Positions 1 through 7,965 of a DNA stretch of 64,000 bases are shown piece after piece. The stretch lies in the NCBI GenBank assembly GCA_028339355.1, contig JAOLBX010000006.1, positions 1 through 64,000 of the forward strand, in the 5' to 3' direction. Made by a program: the position numbers and the translations under genes. The notes below the pieces were generated by a model that was not told where the DNA came from, made no database searches, and was given only the letters and a program-made list of their open reading frames with translations. Numbering within the stretch: the first letter of the stretch is position 1; every line of letters starts with the position of its first letter. The DNA is from Bacteroidia bacterium. GTDB taxonomy: Bacteria > Bacteroidota > Bacteroidia > NS11-12g > UBA9320.

Positions 1-1512
1 GAGCGAATACAAAAGGCTCAAGAGAATAAAGAAGGAGTATTGATATTTGGGGACTACGATGTAGATGGCACTACTTCGGTGGCATTGGCATACTCATTTT
101 TTAAAGACAAGTTTGACAAGATTGATTATTATATACCAGATAGGTATAAAGAAGGATACGGGATAAGCAATGCAGGTATAGGCTATGCCAAATCAAATGG
201 GTTGAGCCTAATTATTGCCTTAGATTGTGGAATTAGGTCTGTAGATATGGTGGAATACGCTACAAGCCTTGGGATAGATTTTATTATATGTGATCATCAC
301 CTTCCAGGTAAGGAGATTCCAGCTGCAGCAGCAGTACTGGACCCCAAAAGAGCAGATTGCGAATATCCCTTCAAAGAGCTGGCAGGATGTGGTATTGGGT
401 TGAAACTTGCCCAAGCCTATTCACAGGTGAATGAATTGGACGAACGAGAGTACTTGCAATATTTGGATTTTGCTACCCTAAGCATAGCAAGCGATATAGT
501 ACCCATAGTAGACGAGAATAGGATCATTGCACATTATGGATTGAAAATAATCAATCAGCAACCACGCTTAGGTATTAAAAAGCTTATTGAAGTTTCAATA
601 AATAAGGAAGAGCTGAGTATTGGAGATTTGGTCTTCTACTTGGGCCCTAGGATAAATGCAGCAGGCCGTATGGATGATGCCAAGAATGCAGTTAAAATGA
701 TGATTGCCGATAATGAAGCTACAGCAAATGAGTTTGCTAAAGAATTGGAAACTCAAAATGCTTCTAGAAAATTGGTTGATCAAAAGATAACAGCTGATTT
801 TCAAGAGATAATAGCAGCGTACCCAAATTTATTAGAAAAGAAGACGCATGTTTTTTTTAAAGAAGATTGGCACAAAGGTGTAGTGGGTATTGCCGCAAGT
901 AGAGCAATAGAGCTATACTATAGACCCACCATTATTTTAACCAAAAGTGGTGAGGGGATGCTGGCTGGAAGTGCTCGCAGTGTCAAAGGATTTGATGTGC
1001 ATGAGGCGTTAGAAAAATGCAGTGAATATTTAGAGCAGTTTGGGGGGCATATGTATGCTGCAGGTATGACTTTGAAAGCTGAAAACTTGGATGCTTTTAG
1101 AGAAGCTTTTGAAAAAGTAGGAGAGGAGATGCTGGACGCAGAAATGCTTACACCCAAAGTGTATTATGATGCTGAATTGGATGTGAATCTAGTCGATGCT
1201 AAATTTTTGAACATTATTCAACAAATGGCTCCATTTGGACCGGCTAATATGACTCCAGTATTCTTTGCACAAGGATTGAGAGATGACGGATCAGGGAAAA
1301 TAATAGGCAAGACTGCTGAACATCTAAGACTTAATGTGCAGAGAGATAATGATGCAATGGCTGCAGTGGCTTTCGGAATGGCTGACAAACTTGAGGAAAT
1401 CAAAAAAGCAGACTCTTTTGAAGCCTGCTTTCAGATAAATGAAAATATCTTTCGTGGTAATAGAAGTATTCAGCTAATGCTGAAGGACCTCAGAACTACC
1501 AACGATGTTTAA
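1..1512 (+). CDS. recJ: Single-stranded-DNA-specific exonuclease RecJ (5' end cut off by window)
   Basis: RecJ degrades single-stranded DNA 5' to 3' in recombination and mismatch repair. The frame is open from base 1, so the true start lies outside the window. Motif I, DYDVDG, is encoded near bases 52-69, and a DHH motif follows in the context ICDHHLPG near 280-310, both typical of the DHH phosphoesterase superfamily. Further on, GGHMYAAGM resembles the DHHA1 domain, and the last 130 or so residues fit the OB-like C-terminal domain. About 500 residues are present, so roughly the first 60-70 of the usual 560-580 are missing. Its last 17 bases overlap the end of the convergent barrel gene. The family call is secure. 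Confidence 0.95.
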   Translation, partial: ERIQKAQENKEGVLIFGDYDVDGTTSVALAYSFFKDKFDKIDYYIPDRYKEGYGISNAGIGYAKSNGLSLIIALDCGIRSVDMVEYATSLGIDFIICDHHLPGKEIPAAAAVLDPKRADCEYPFKELAGCGIGLKLAQAYSQVNELDEREYLQYLDFATLSIASDIVPIVDENRIIAHYGLKIINQQPRLGIKKLIEVSINKEELSIGDLVFYLGPRINAAGRMDDAKNAVKMMIADNEATANEFAKELETQNASRKLVDQKITADFQEIIAAYPNLLEKKTHVFFKEDWHKGVVGIAASRAIELYYRPTIILTKSGEGMLAGSARSVKGFDVHEALEKCSEYLEQFGGHMYAAGMTLKAENLDAFREAFEKVGEEMLDAEMLTPKVYYDAELDVNLVDAKFLNIIQQMAPFGPANMTPVFFAQGLRDDGSGKIIGKTAEHLRLNVQRDNDAMAAVAFGMADKLEEIKKADSFEACFQINENIFRGNRSIQLMLKDLRTTNDV

Positions 1513-2206
1513 TATGGTTTCTTTTTGTAAGTCTAAGATCTAAAGCTAAGTACCCTACAGCTGAGAAATTAGATGCTGTACCTAGACGATCATCTGTAAA
1601 CATGTTAAGCATTCCGTAATTAGCTCGAGTACCTACTACCAATCTGCTTTTACCTTCTCTTATGCTAAAATTTAATCCAAAACCTCCGGTAACACCAACA
1701 TCAATATTCCTAGGTGTAAGGTCATCGGCTGTAAATGCATCTGACGCTCCCCAAAGTGCTATTATGTCTGGATCATTGTACGTGCTTACAGAAGTACCAT
1801 ACGAAAAATATGGTCCGCCTTCAATGAAAAAGAAGGATTTAGGCTGACCAATTCTATATGGTATGAGTTGTTTTTTCTTAAAGGGGATAATCAATTGAGC
1901 AGTTAAAGGTACTTGTATGTACTGAGATGCACCTTCAAAATAAACCATCTTATCGTTAGCATCATACACCCCAGTTTCGTAACTAACAGCTCTAGTATCC
2001 AACAGTATGTCTCCCTCGAGAATTAGTCTTTTTGAGATTTGATGTTTATAACCTATTCCACTATTAATCGACACTCCTGGAAGTGTTCCTCCATATCCAG
2101 GTACCATTGAGATTCCGCCACCACCTTTGATCGTTAGCCATTGTTGTGCGTTACTCTGAAACGGCAGTGCTCCTAATATGAATAGAGCTAAAAATATTTT
2201 TTTCAT
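1496..2206 (-). CDS. Outer-membrane beta-barrel protein, secreted
   Basis: This is a 236-residue protein with a signal peptide (MKKIFLALFILGALPFQSNA, then QQW). The rest has the alternating aromatic and polar strands of a small eight-strand-type barrel, for example the stretches around GIGYKHQISKRLILEGD and SRLVVGTRANYG. This resembles the Bacteroidota outer-membrane beta-barrel (PorT-like) families; I cannot name a substrate. It is divergent from lptB and convergent with recJ, overlapping the recJ end by 17 bases. A TATATTTG -7 element lies 22 bases upstream of the start codon. It is probably a single-gene transcript. Confidence 0.75.
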   Translation of the reverse strand: MKKIFLALFILGALPFQSNAQQWLTIKGGGGISMVPGYGGTLPGVSINSGIGYKHQISKRLILEGDILLDTRAVSYETGVYDANDKMVYFEGASQYIQVPLTAQLIIPFKKKQLIPYRIGQPKSFFFIEGGPYFSYGTSVSTYNDPDIIALWGASDAFTADDLTPRNIDVGVTGGFGLNFSIREGKSRLVVGTRANYGMLNMFTDDRLGTASNFSAVGYLALDLRLTKRNHIKHRW

Positions 2207-2227
2207 CGTTTATTTTTAATAATTGTA

Positions 2228-2235
2228 CAAATATA
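2228..2235 (-). promoter_or_regulatory. Candidate -7 promoter element for the barrel gene
   Basis: Reading the minus strand, TATATTTG matches the Bacteroidota -7 consensus TAnnTTTG, followed by TACAAT. The same TTTGTACAAT string follows the -7 element of the other barrel gene at 16241. No clear TTG -33 element is seen at the expected distance. Confidence 0.5.
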
Positions 2236-2250
2236 CTGTAAAACGGATAT

Positions 2251-2277
2251 TTGTTATTCATTAGTATCTTACTTTTG
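2251..2277 (+). promoter_or_regulatory. Candidate promoter of lptB
   Basis: TTG at 2251-2253 and TACTTTTG at 2270-2277 match the Bacteroidota -33 and -7 elements. The spacing of 16 is slightly shorter than the usual 17-23. The lptB ATG begins only 9 bases after the -7 element, so the 5' leader would be very short. Confidence 0.5.
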
Positions 2278-2285
2278 AAAACGTA

Positions 2286-3011
2286 ATGCGTCTGAGAGCA
2301 GAAAATCTAGTTAAACAATACAAAAAGCGGAAGGTGGTGAATGGTATGTCACTCGAAGTGGAGCAAGGAGAGATTGTAGGCTTGCTCGGTCCAAATGGTG
2401 CCGGTAAAACCACTACCTTTTATATGGTAGTAGGCCTTGTGCAACCTAATGAGGGGAATGTTTACTTGGATGACGAAAATATCACGAACAAAGCAATGTA
2501 TCAGCGTGCTCAAAAGGGCGTGGGATATTTGCCTCAAGAGGCTTCAGTTTTCAGGGATTTGACTGTAGAGGATAATATAAGTGCAGTGCTCGAAATGACG
2601 AACAAAAGCAAAGAGGAGCAACGTGAAAAAACAGAGTCACTAATAGCAGAATTTGGTCTAGAAAAAGTGCGAAAAAACTTGGGTAAAGTACTGAGTGGCG
2701 GAGAACGTAGGAGATGCGAAATAGCTAGAGCATTGGCCACAGATCCTAAGTTTGTACTCCTAGATGAGCCATTTGCAGGTGTTGACCCTATTGCTGTTGA
2801 AGATATTCAAGAGATAGTTCAAAAACTTGTGACCAAAAACATTGGGGTACTTATTACTGATCATGACGTGCAAGCAACATTAAATTTGGTAGATCGAGCA
2901 TATCTTCTTTTCGAAGGCCGATTGCTTAAAAAAGGAACACCAAAAGAACTTGCAGACGATGAAATGGTAAGAAAGGTATACCTGGGTAAAAACTTTGAAC
3001 TCAGACCGTAA
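2286..3011 (+). CDS. lptB: LPS export ABC transporter ATP-binding protein LptB
   Basis: This 241-residue ABC ATPase would power lipopolysaccharide extraction from the inner membrane with LptF/G. Walker A is GPNGAGKTT at residues 35-43. The Q-loop region reads GYLPQEAS, the signature is LSGGERRR, Walker B is FVLLDEPFAGVDP, and the H-loop is LITDHDV. The signature with ERRR and the FAGVDP stretch are characteristic of LptB rather than of other small ABC ATPases. The length is normal. It follows recJ, separated only by the antisense barrel gene, and may be transcribed on into the downstream orphan gene and the moa operon, since gaps there are 9 and 24 bases. Confidence 0.93.
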   Translation: MRLRAENLVKQYKKRKVVNGMSLEVEQGEIVGLLGPNGAGKTTTFYMVVGLVQPNEGNVYLDDENITNKAMYQRAQKGVGYLPQEASVFRDLTVEDNISAVLEMTNKSKEEQREKTESLIAEFGLEKVRKNLGKVLSGGERRRCEIARALATDPKFVLLDEPFAGVDPIAVEDIQEIVQKLVTKNIGVLITDHDVQATLNLVDRAYLLFEGRLLKKGTPKELADDEMVRKVYLGKNFELRP

Positions 3012-3020
3012 TCTAAAACG

Positions 3021-3401
3021 TTGCTCAAGGTGCCTATTGCTGATTACATCAAAAAACTAACCGATGCTGGTTTTGGAACCATCGAAATAAGAGCACGAAA
3101 GCCCTATCGAATAATTGATCCCAAGAATTACGAAACAGAAGGACTAATCTACATAGAATCTATAGAAGTAGCTGCGATTAAAGATCCCATGCCTGCAGAT
3201 GGACCGTGTATTTTTACCGGTAAGGCAGCTATTTATTATGGAGATAACGAGGTGTTTGATGATCAAAAAGGACATGTTTTACTCAAAAATCAACCACTTG
3301 CGATTTGCGACAAAACCGCTGGGTTACTTGCTGCATTAAATAGAGATGATATTTATATTAGTGAATCTACCTTTCATTATGATGGAGGTGGGTGTTGTTA
3401 A
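3021..3401 (+). CDS. Orphan protein resembling the C-terminal segment of ArsM-type methyltransferases, ends GGGCC
   Basis: The protein has 126 residues and a TTG start. It contains PYRIIDPKNYE, an ICDKTAGLLAAL stretch and a cysteine-rich end (HYDGGGCC). As I recall it, this layout is the C-terminal part of arsenite-methyltransferase-like proteins of Bacteroidota, but the SAM-binding methyltransferase domain is absent. Upstream, the same reading frame runs straight into the lptB stop codon, with only three codons between that stop and the TTG. It may be a free-standing metal-binding domain or a 5'-truncated remnant. A role in molybdenum-cofactor synthesis is possible only by position. Function unknown. 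Confidence 0.6.
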   Translation: MLKVPIADYIKKLTDAGFGTIEIRARKPYRIIDPKNYETEGLIYIESIEVAAIKDPMPADGPCIFTGKAAIYYGDNEVFDDQKGHVLLKNQPLAICDKTAGLLAALNRDDIYISESTFHYDGGGCC

Positions 3402-3425
3402 ATTGTAACCTTTAATTAACGAAAT

Positions 3426-4595
3426 ATGATTTCAGTTTCAGAAGCACTAGGATATATAAAAGACCATTCCAAAATGAATAAGGTGGTTAGCAAATCCATT
3501 GAAAAAGCATTGGGTTTGGTGCTAGCAAGCGATGTATTATCGGCCATTAATATGCCACCTTTTAAGCAGTCGTCCATGGATGGTTATGCTTTTGCTCATT
3601 CAGATAAAAACAGCTACAAAGTGGTTGGAGAAATACAAGCTGGGAATGCCAAGGACATAGAGCTAAGCGAAGGTGAAGCAGTTCGTATATTTACTGGGGC
3701 TCGTGTTCCAAATCTTGCAAATACTGTTGTGATGCAAGAGCATGTGATTCGTCAAGATGACCAATTGTCTATCGATATTCTTCCAAAAAAATATGCCAAT
3801 GTGCGTCCACTAGGCGAACAAATTGAAACCGGAGATGTAGCTCTAAGAAAAGGTTCTCTGCTAAATGAAGCTGCTCTTGGTTTTTTAGCGAGCTTAGGTG
3901 TCGGTAAGGTGGATGTTTATGAAAGACCCAAAGTGAGCATACTAGTAACGGGCAATGAGCTGCAAAAGCTTGGAGATAAACTGGAACTAGGACAAGTGTA
4001 TGAGAGTAATTCTGTTACGCTGAAAATGGCTCTTCACCGCATAGGAATTAAGAAGGTGGAAATAGCAAGGGTAGATGATGATTTAAATCAAACTACCAAA
4101 GCAATCAAAAAATGTATTAGGAAGTCTGATATCGTATTGATTTCAGGAGGAATATCTGTTGGGGACTATGATTTTGTGAAACAAGCTTTAGAAAATAATG
4201 GAGCTGATGAGATTTTTTATAAAGTCAATCAACGTCCCGGGAAACCCTTATGGTTTGGGACAAAAGAAAAAACAAAAGTTTTTGCACTTCCGGGGAACCC
4301 TGCTTCAAGTCTTAGCTGTTTTTATCTCTATGTGTTGCCATTACTTAAGGCCCAAATGGGGTTTGCTAATTGTCATCTGCCTAGGCTCATTGCAACTGCT
4401 ACAGAGGATCTAAAAAACTCTACTGGGAAGACACTTTTTTTGAAAGGGAATGTAATAGATGGAAAAGCAACATTGCTTACTGGGCAGGCTTCGTCTATGC
4501 TAAAATCATTTGCCGCATGCAATGCACTTTTAGTGATACCGGAGAATATAGAACTCATAAAGAAGGGAGAAGAATTAACCTATATCCAGTTGTAA
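3426..4595 (+). CDS. moeA: Molybdopterin molybdenumtransferase MoeA
   Basis: MoeA inserts molybdate into adenylylated molybdopterin, the last step of Mo-cofactor assembly. The 389 residues show the expected blocks: SSMDGYA near residue 50, RIFTGARVP near 90, LVTGNEL near 180, ISGGISVGDYD near 240 and LPGNPASS near 285. The length is close to E. coli MoeA (411). It opens the tightly packed run moeA, TauE-like permease, moaD, moeB, moaE, moaCB, moaA, with only 3 bases to the next gene. Confidence 0.94.
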   Translation: MISVSEALGYIKDHSKMNKVVSKSIEKALGLVLASDVLSAINMPPFKQSSMDGYAFAHSDKNSYKVVGEIQAGNAKDIELSEGEAVRIFTGARVPNLANTVVMQEHVIRQDDQLSIDILPKKYANVRPLGEQIETGDVALRKGSLLNEAALGFLASLGVGKVDVYERPKVSILVTGNELQKLGDKLELGQVYESNSVTLKMALHRIGIKKVEIARVDDDLNQTTKAIKKCIRKSDIVLISGGISVGDYDFVKQALENNGADEIFYKVNQRPGKPLWFGTKEKTKVFALPGNPASSLSCFYLYVLPLLKAQMGFANCHLPRLIATATEDLKNSTGKTLFLKGNVIDGKATLLTGQASSMLKSFAACNALLVIPENIELIKKGEELTYIQL

Positions 4596-4598
4596 AAT

Positions 4599-5345
4599 AT
4601 GAATGTGCTTCAACCAGAAATATTGCTACCATTTATGGCTATTTTATTGATAGTCTCATTTTTGTATGCCAGTGTAGGGCACGGTGGAGCAAGTGGTTAT
4701 TTGGCATTGATGGCATTGTTTTCATTTCCCTTACTGGTGCTTAAACCTACGGCTTTACTGCTCAATATATTTGTTTCTGGAGTTTCATTTTGGTTTTTTA
4801 GAAAGAATAATCATTTCAATTGGAAACTGTTCTATCCTTTTGCTATCACGTCTATACCCATGGCTTTTCTAGGGGGCTACATAGATATAAATGCCATGTT
4901 GTACAAACAGATTTTGGGTGTGTTTCTTGCCATTGCAATCTTGCGAATGCTCAATATCTTTGGGAGAGAGAAAAGTAGAGCAGAAAAACTCAATCTTCTG
5001 GGGTCTGCAATTATTGGATCAGCTATAGGTTTGTTTTCTGGAATGATAGGAATAGGTGGAGGAATTATTCTGAGCCCTGTTATTATTTTATTGGGTTGGG
5101 GAAATATGAAACAAGCTGCAGCTGTTTCGGCATTGTTTATTTTTGTCAATTCTATGTCGGGTATTTCTGGGTTTCTTATCAAAGGTGGGCAGATACCCAT
5201 GGAGGCCTGGTATTTTATTCCTGTAGCAGTTGTTGGAGGCAGTCTCGGAGCATTGTACGGAAGTCAAAAATTCAACCTGAATACATTGAAATATGTACTG
5301 GCAGGAGTATTAGTTATAGCGACAATTAAACTTTTTTTAGTCTAA
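4599..5345 (+). CDS. TauE/SafE-family membrane permease
   Basis: This is a 248-residue integral membrane protein with about eight hydrophobic segments. It carries the two family repeats: VGHGGASGYLALMALF near residue 25 and GMIGIGGGIILSPVIILLGWGNMKQAAAVSALFI-type sequence in the second half. TauE/SafE proteins move sulfite, sulfoacetate or other small anions. It sits 3 bases after moeA and 2 before moaD, so it is co-transcribed with Mo-cofactor genes. A link to sulfite metabolism by a molybdoenzyme, or to supply or export of a related oxyanion, is inference. The substrate cannot be read from the sequence. Confidence 0.85.
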   Translation: MNVLQPEILLPFMAILLIVSFLYASVGHGGASGYLALMALFSFPLLVLKPTALLLNIFVSGVSFWFFRKNNHFNWKLFYPFAITSIPMAFLGGYIDINAMLYKQILGVFLAIAILRMLNIFGREKSRAEKLNLLGSAIIGSAIGLFSGMIGIGGGIILSPVIILLGWGNMKQAAAVSALFIFVNSMSGISGFLIKGGQIPMEAWYFIPVAVVGGSLGALYGSQKFNLNTLKYVLAGVLVIATIKLFLV

Positions 5346-5347
5346 GT

Positions 5348-5581
5348 ATGAATATAAAATATTTTGGAGAGATAGCAGATGTCATAGGGAAAAAGAGTGA
5401 AGATATAGTGCTCAGCAACAATACTTTAGAAGCATTGACAGCACATTTGAAATCGACATATAAACTATCTGTGGATGATGTCTACATAGCGATAAACCAT
5501 AAAGTAGTGGAGGCTTCTCGAGACATACAAATCACAGAAAAAGATGAAGTGGCTATACTTTCACCATTTGCGGGCGGATAA
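5348..5581 (+). CDS. moaD: Molybdopterin synthase sulfur carrier subunit MoaD
   Basis: This 77-residue ubiquitin-fold protein ends in SPFAGG. The C-terminal Gly-Gly is adenylylated by MoeB and converted to a thiocarboxylate, which donates sulfur to precursor Z in the MoaD-MoaE synthase. The length and the motif VAILSPFAGG are standard. The stop codon is directly followed by the moeB ATG, consistent with coupled translation of carrier and activating enzyme. Confidence 0.92.
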   Translation: MNIKYFGEIADVIGKKSEDIVLSNNTLEALTAHLKSTYKLSVDDVYIAINHKVVEASRDIQITEKDEVAILSPFAGG

Positions 5582-6622
5582 ATGATAGAGGACAGATATA
5601 CAAGGCAAATAGCACTTCCTCAAGTAGGCATAGACGGGCAAGAAAAGCTTAAGAAAGCTCGTGTGCTGATAGTGGGAGCCGGAGGTCTTGGTAATGCTGT
5701 GCTTCCGTATTTAGCATCATCTGGAATAGGTGTCATAGGTGTGATAGATGGAGATGCCATTGCTCTGAGCAATTTGCATCGGCAAGTACTGTTTTCGGAA
5801 GAAGATCTGAATTTATCAAAGTCTAAAATCGCATGTGATAAACTAAGCGTCCAATTTCCCGACACCGAGTTTGAACCCTATGCAGAATTTTTGTCAGGAC
5901 AAAACGCACTAAGGCTATTTGAGAAATATGACTTAATAATCGATGCTACCGATTCGGTGGACGCAAGATATCTTATAAATGACGGTTGCATACTTAAGCA
6001 GAAGCCATTTGTACATGCTTCGATTTATCGCTTTCAGTTTCAAGTAGCTGCGTTTAATATTAAAGGTTCTGGTTCTTACCGATGTCTTTACCCTACAGCT
6101 CCAAAGAACGTCCAAAGTTGTGCTGAAGCAGGAGTCATGCCTACTACCGTAGCTATGGCAGGGCTGTACCAAGCTAACGAAGTTTTTAAATACTTTTTAG
6201 GTATTGGTGACCAGCTCACAAATAAAATGTTACTTATTGATACATTGAGTAATCGTCAAGACCATTTTTCATATACTTCCAAATTACAAGGTTTTATAAC
6301 ACCTGATTACTTCCAAGAAAAGTACGCTCAAGTGAAAAAAATACAATTTACAGAAACTTTGCACGAGGGTGTGTTTTTAGATGTGCGAAATGAGGATGAG
6401 GAACCAAGCTCAGAATTGAACAACTCTATAAAAGTGCCACTACCTGTTTTAGAAAATGATCTTTCACTTTTGCCAAAGGATAAACCAATCTATATCTACT
6501 GTCAAAGTGGTAAGCGAAGTATACAAGCTTATCATATTCTAAGAAAAAATAATTATAAAAATGTGTATTGCTTACACGAAAATGCGAACGAAATAAACGA
6601 GTTAAAAATTAAAGTAGGATAA
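5582..6622 (+). CDS. moeB: Molybdopterin synthase adenylyltransferase MoeB with C-terminal rhodanese domain
   Basis: This E1-like enzyme adenylylates the MoaD C-terminus. Residues 1-240 are the ThiF/MoeB fold: VGAGGLGNAVLPYLASSG nucleotide loop near residue 30, DGDAIALSNLHRQ near 60 and the CAEAGV segment near 180. The usual paired zinc CxxC motifs are not evident. Residues 250-346 form a rhodanese domain with active loop YCQSGKRS, Cys being the likely persulfide site. This is the MOCS3/MoeBR architecture, joining activation and sulfur transfer in one chain. Neighbours moaD and moaE support a Mo-cofactor role over thiamine synthesis. Confidence 0.9.
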   Translation: MIEDRYTRQIALPQVGIDGQEKLKKARVLIVGAGGLGNAVLPYLASSGIGVIGVIDGDAIALSNLHRQVLFSEEDLNLSKSKIACDKLSVQFPDTEFEPYAEFLSGQNALRLFEKYDLIIDATDSVDARYLINDGCILKQKPFVHASIYRFQFQVAAFNIKGSGSYRCLYPTAPKNVQSCAEAGVMPTTVAMAGLYQANEVFKYFLGIGDQLTNKMLLIDTLSNRQDHFSYTSKLQGFITPDYFQEKYAQVKKIQFTETLHEGVFLDVRNEDEEPSSELNNSIKVPLPVLENDLSLLPKDKPIYIYCQSGKRSIQAYHILRKNNYKNVYCLHENANEINELKIKVG

Positions 6623-6625
6623 TCG

Positions 6626-7063
6626 ATGTCAAAGAAAAAGAACGTGTTTATAGATGGAGAGATATCTTCAGAATTTATTGGAAATGCGATAGCAAAACAT
6701 CAGACTAAAAGTGAAATAGGTGCACACAATATTTTCCTAGGTCAAGTACGTAAGGACAAAATAGGAGAACAAACTGTTAGAGCTATTGAGTTTTCTTGCT
6801 ATGAAGAAATGGCTAATAAAGTGCTGCACACGATACGAGAAGAAATATTCGAAAAATTTGATCTAAGCTGTATGCATATTTATCACAGTCTAGGTGAGGT
6901 AAATGTAGGAGAGGTTTGCTTATTTGTTTTTGTCTCTGCACCCCACAGGCCACAAGTATATGAGGCTACAGAATATATCGTGAATAGAGTAAAAGAAGAA
7001 GTGCCTATTTTTGGCAAAGAGCTTTTTGAAGAAGGAGATTACCAATGGAAGAAGAATAAATGA
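6626..7063 (+). CDS. moaE: Molybdopterin synthase catalytic subunit MoaE
   Basis: MoaE is the large subunit of molybdopterin synthase and uses MoaD thiocarboxylate to dithiolate precursor Z. The 145 residues show the family pattern GAHNIFLGQVR near residue 35, IEFSCYEEMA near 55, IYHSLGEVNVGEVCLFVFVSAPHR near 90 and a late conserved lysine region (VPIFGKELFEEG). The end overlaps the moaCB start as ATGA, so translation is probably coupled. Confidence 0.92.
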   Translation: MSKKKNVFIDGEISSEFIGNAIAKHQTKSEIGAHNIFLGQVRKDKIGEQTVRAIEFSCYEEMANKVLHTIREEIFEKFDLSCMHIYHSLGEVNVGEVCLFVFVSAPHRPQVYEATEYIVNRVKEEVPIFGKELFEEGDYQWKKNK

Positions 7064-7965
7064 TAGATATAACCCATAAATCTAACACCCTGCGTGTGGC
7101 TACGGCACAGGCCATTGTGAAGGTGAGCAAGTATGAGACTATAGAAGCCATTAACAACAATGCGGTGCCAAAGGGCGATGTCTTTGCTATGAGCAAAGCG
7201 GCTGGTCTGCTTGGAATAAAGAAGACCCCAGAATTACTACCCGATTGTCATCCTATGCCGATAGAATATACCGGGGTAGAATATAGTGTAGAGGGCCTAG
7301 AAGTGACCATAAGAGTTACCGTAAAAACAATATACAAAACAGGTGTAGAAGTAGAGGCGATGCACGGAGCTAGTATAGTAGCTCTTAATATGTATGATAT
7401 GCTTAAGCCTATAGATAAGGGAGTAGAAATACATTATATCAAACTTTTAGAAAAGACTGGAGGCAAGAGTTCATACCCTATCGCTAATGTTTCGAAGCTA
7501 CGAGCTGGAATTGTAGTATGTTCTGACTCGCTATCTGCAGGCAAAGGGAAAGACAACTCAGGTGAAATTATTCAAGAGCGAATGTTGTCATTTGGGTTGG
7601 AAAGTGCAGACGTACAGGTTGTAGAAGATGATTTAGAGATGATAGAAAATGCTGTCAAGCAACTAATAGAGAATTATCAAGTCATCATATTAACCGGAGG
7701 TACTGGCTTGTCTAACCGAGATGTTACTCCAGAGGCGATACTTCCTTTATTAGATAAACGGCTAATAGGTGCAGAGGAAACTATTCGACGTTTTGGCCAG
7801 GAGAGAATGCCGTATGCGATGCTTTCTAGAAGTGTGGTAGGGACCATTGGAAAATCCTTAGTATTGGCATTGCCGGGTTCTAGTAAGGGTGTAGTAGAAA
7901 GCTTGGATGCTGTATTTCCAGCTCTGTTTCATAGTTTCAAAGTTTTAGATGGAGAGCGACATTAA
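7060..7965 (+). CDS. moaCB: Bifunctional MoaC-MoaB fusion (cyclic pyranopterin synthase / molybdopterin adenylyltransferase)
   Basis: This 301-residue fusion has residues 1-145 as MoaC: KGDVFAMSKAAGLLGIKKTPELLPDCHPMP, then MHGASIVALNMYDMLKPIDK. MoaC acts with MoaA to make cyclic pyranopterin. Residues 146-301 match the MoaB/MogA fold: RAGIVVCSDSLSAGKGKDNSG, ILTGGTGLSNRDVTPEA and LALPGSSKGV. MoaB/MogA adenylylates molybdopterin before MoeA acts. MoaC-MoaB fusions are known in Bacteroidota and some other phyla. It overlaps moaE by four bases and moaA by one. The normally leading part of MoaC is short here. Confidence 0.9.
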   Translation: MIDITHKSNTLRVATAQAIVKVSKYETIEAINNNAVPKGDVFAMSKAAGLLGIKKTPELLPDCHPMPIEYTGVEYSVEGLEVTIRVTVKTIYKTGVEVEAMHGASIVALNMYDMLKPIDKGVEIHYIKLLEKTGGKSSYPIANVSKLRAGIVVCSDSLSAGKGKDNSGEIIQERMLSFGLESADVQVVEDDLEMIENAVKQLIENYQVIILTGGTGLSNRDVTPEAILPLLDKRLIGAEETIRRFGQERMPYAMLSRSVVGTIGKSLVLALPGSSKGVVESLDAVFPALFHSFKVLDGERH

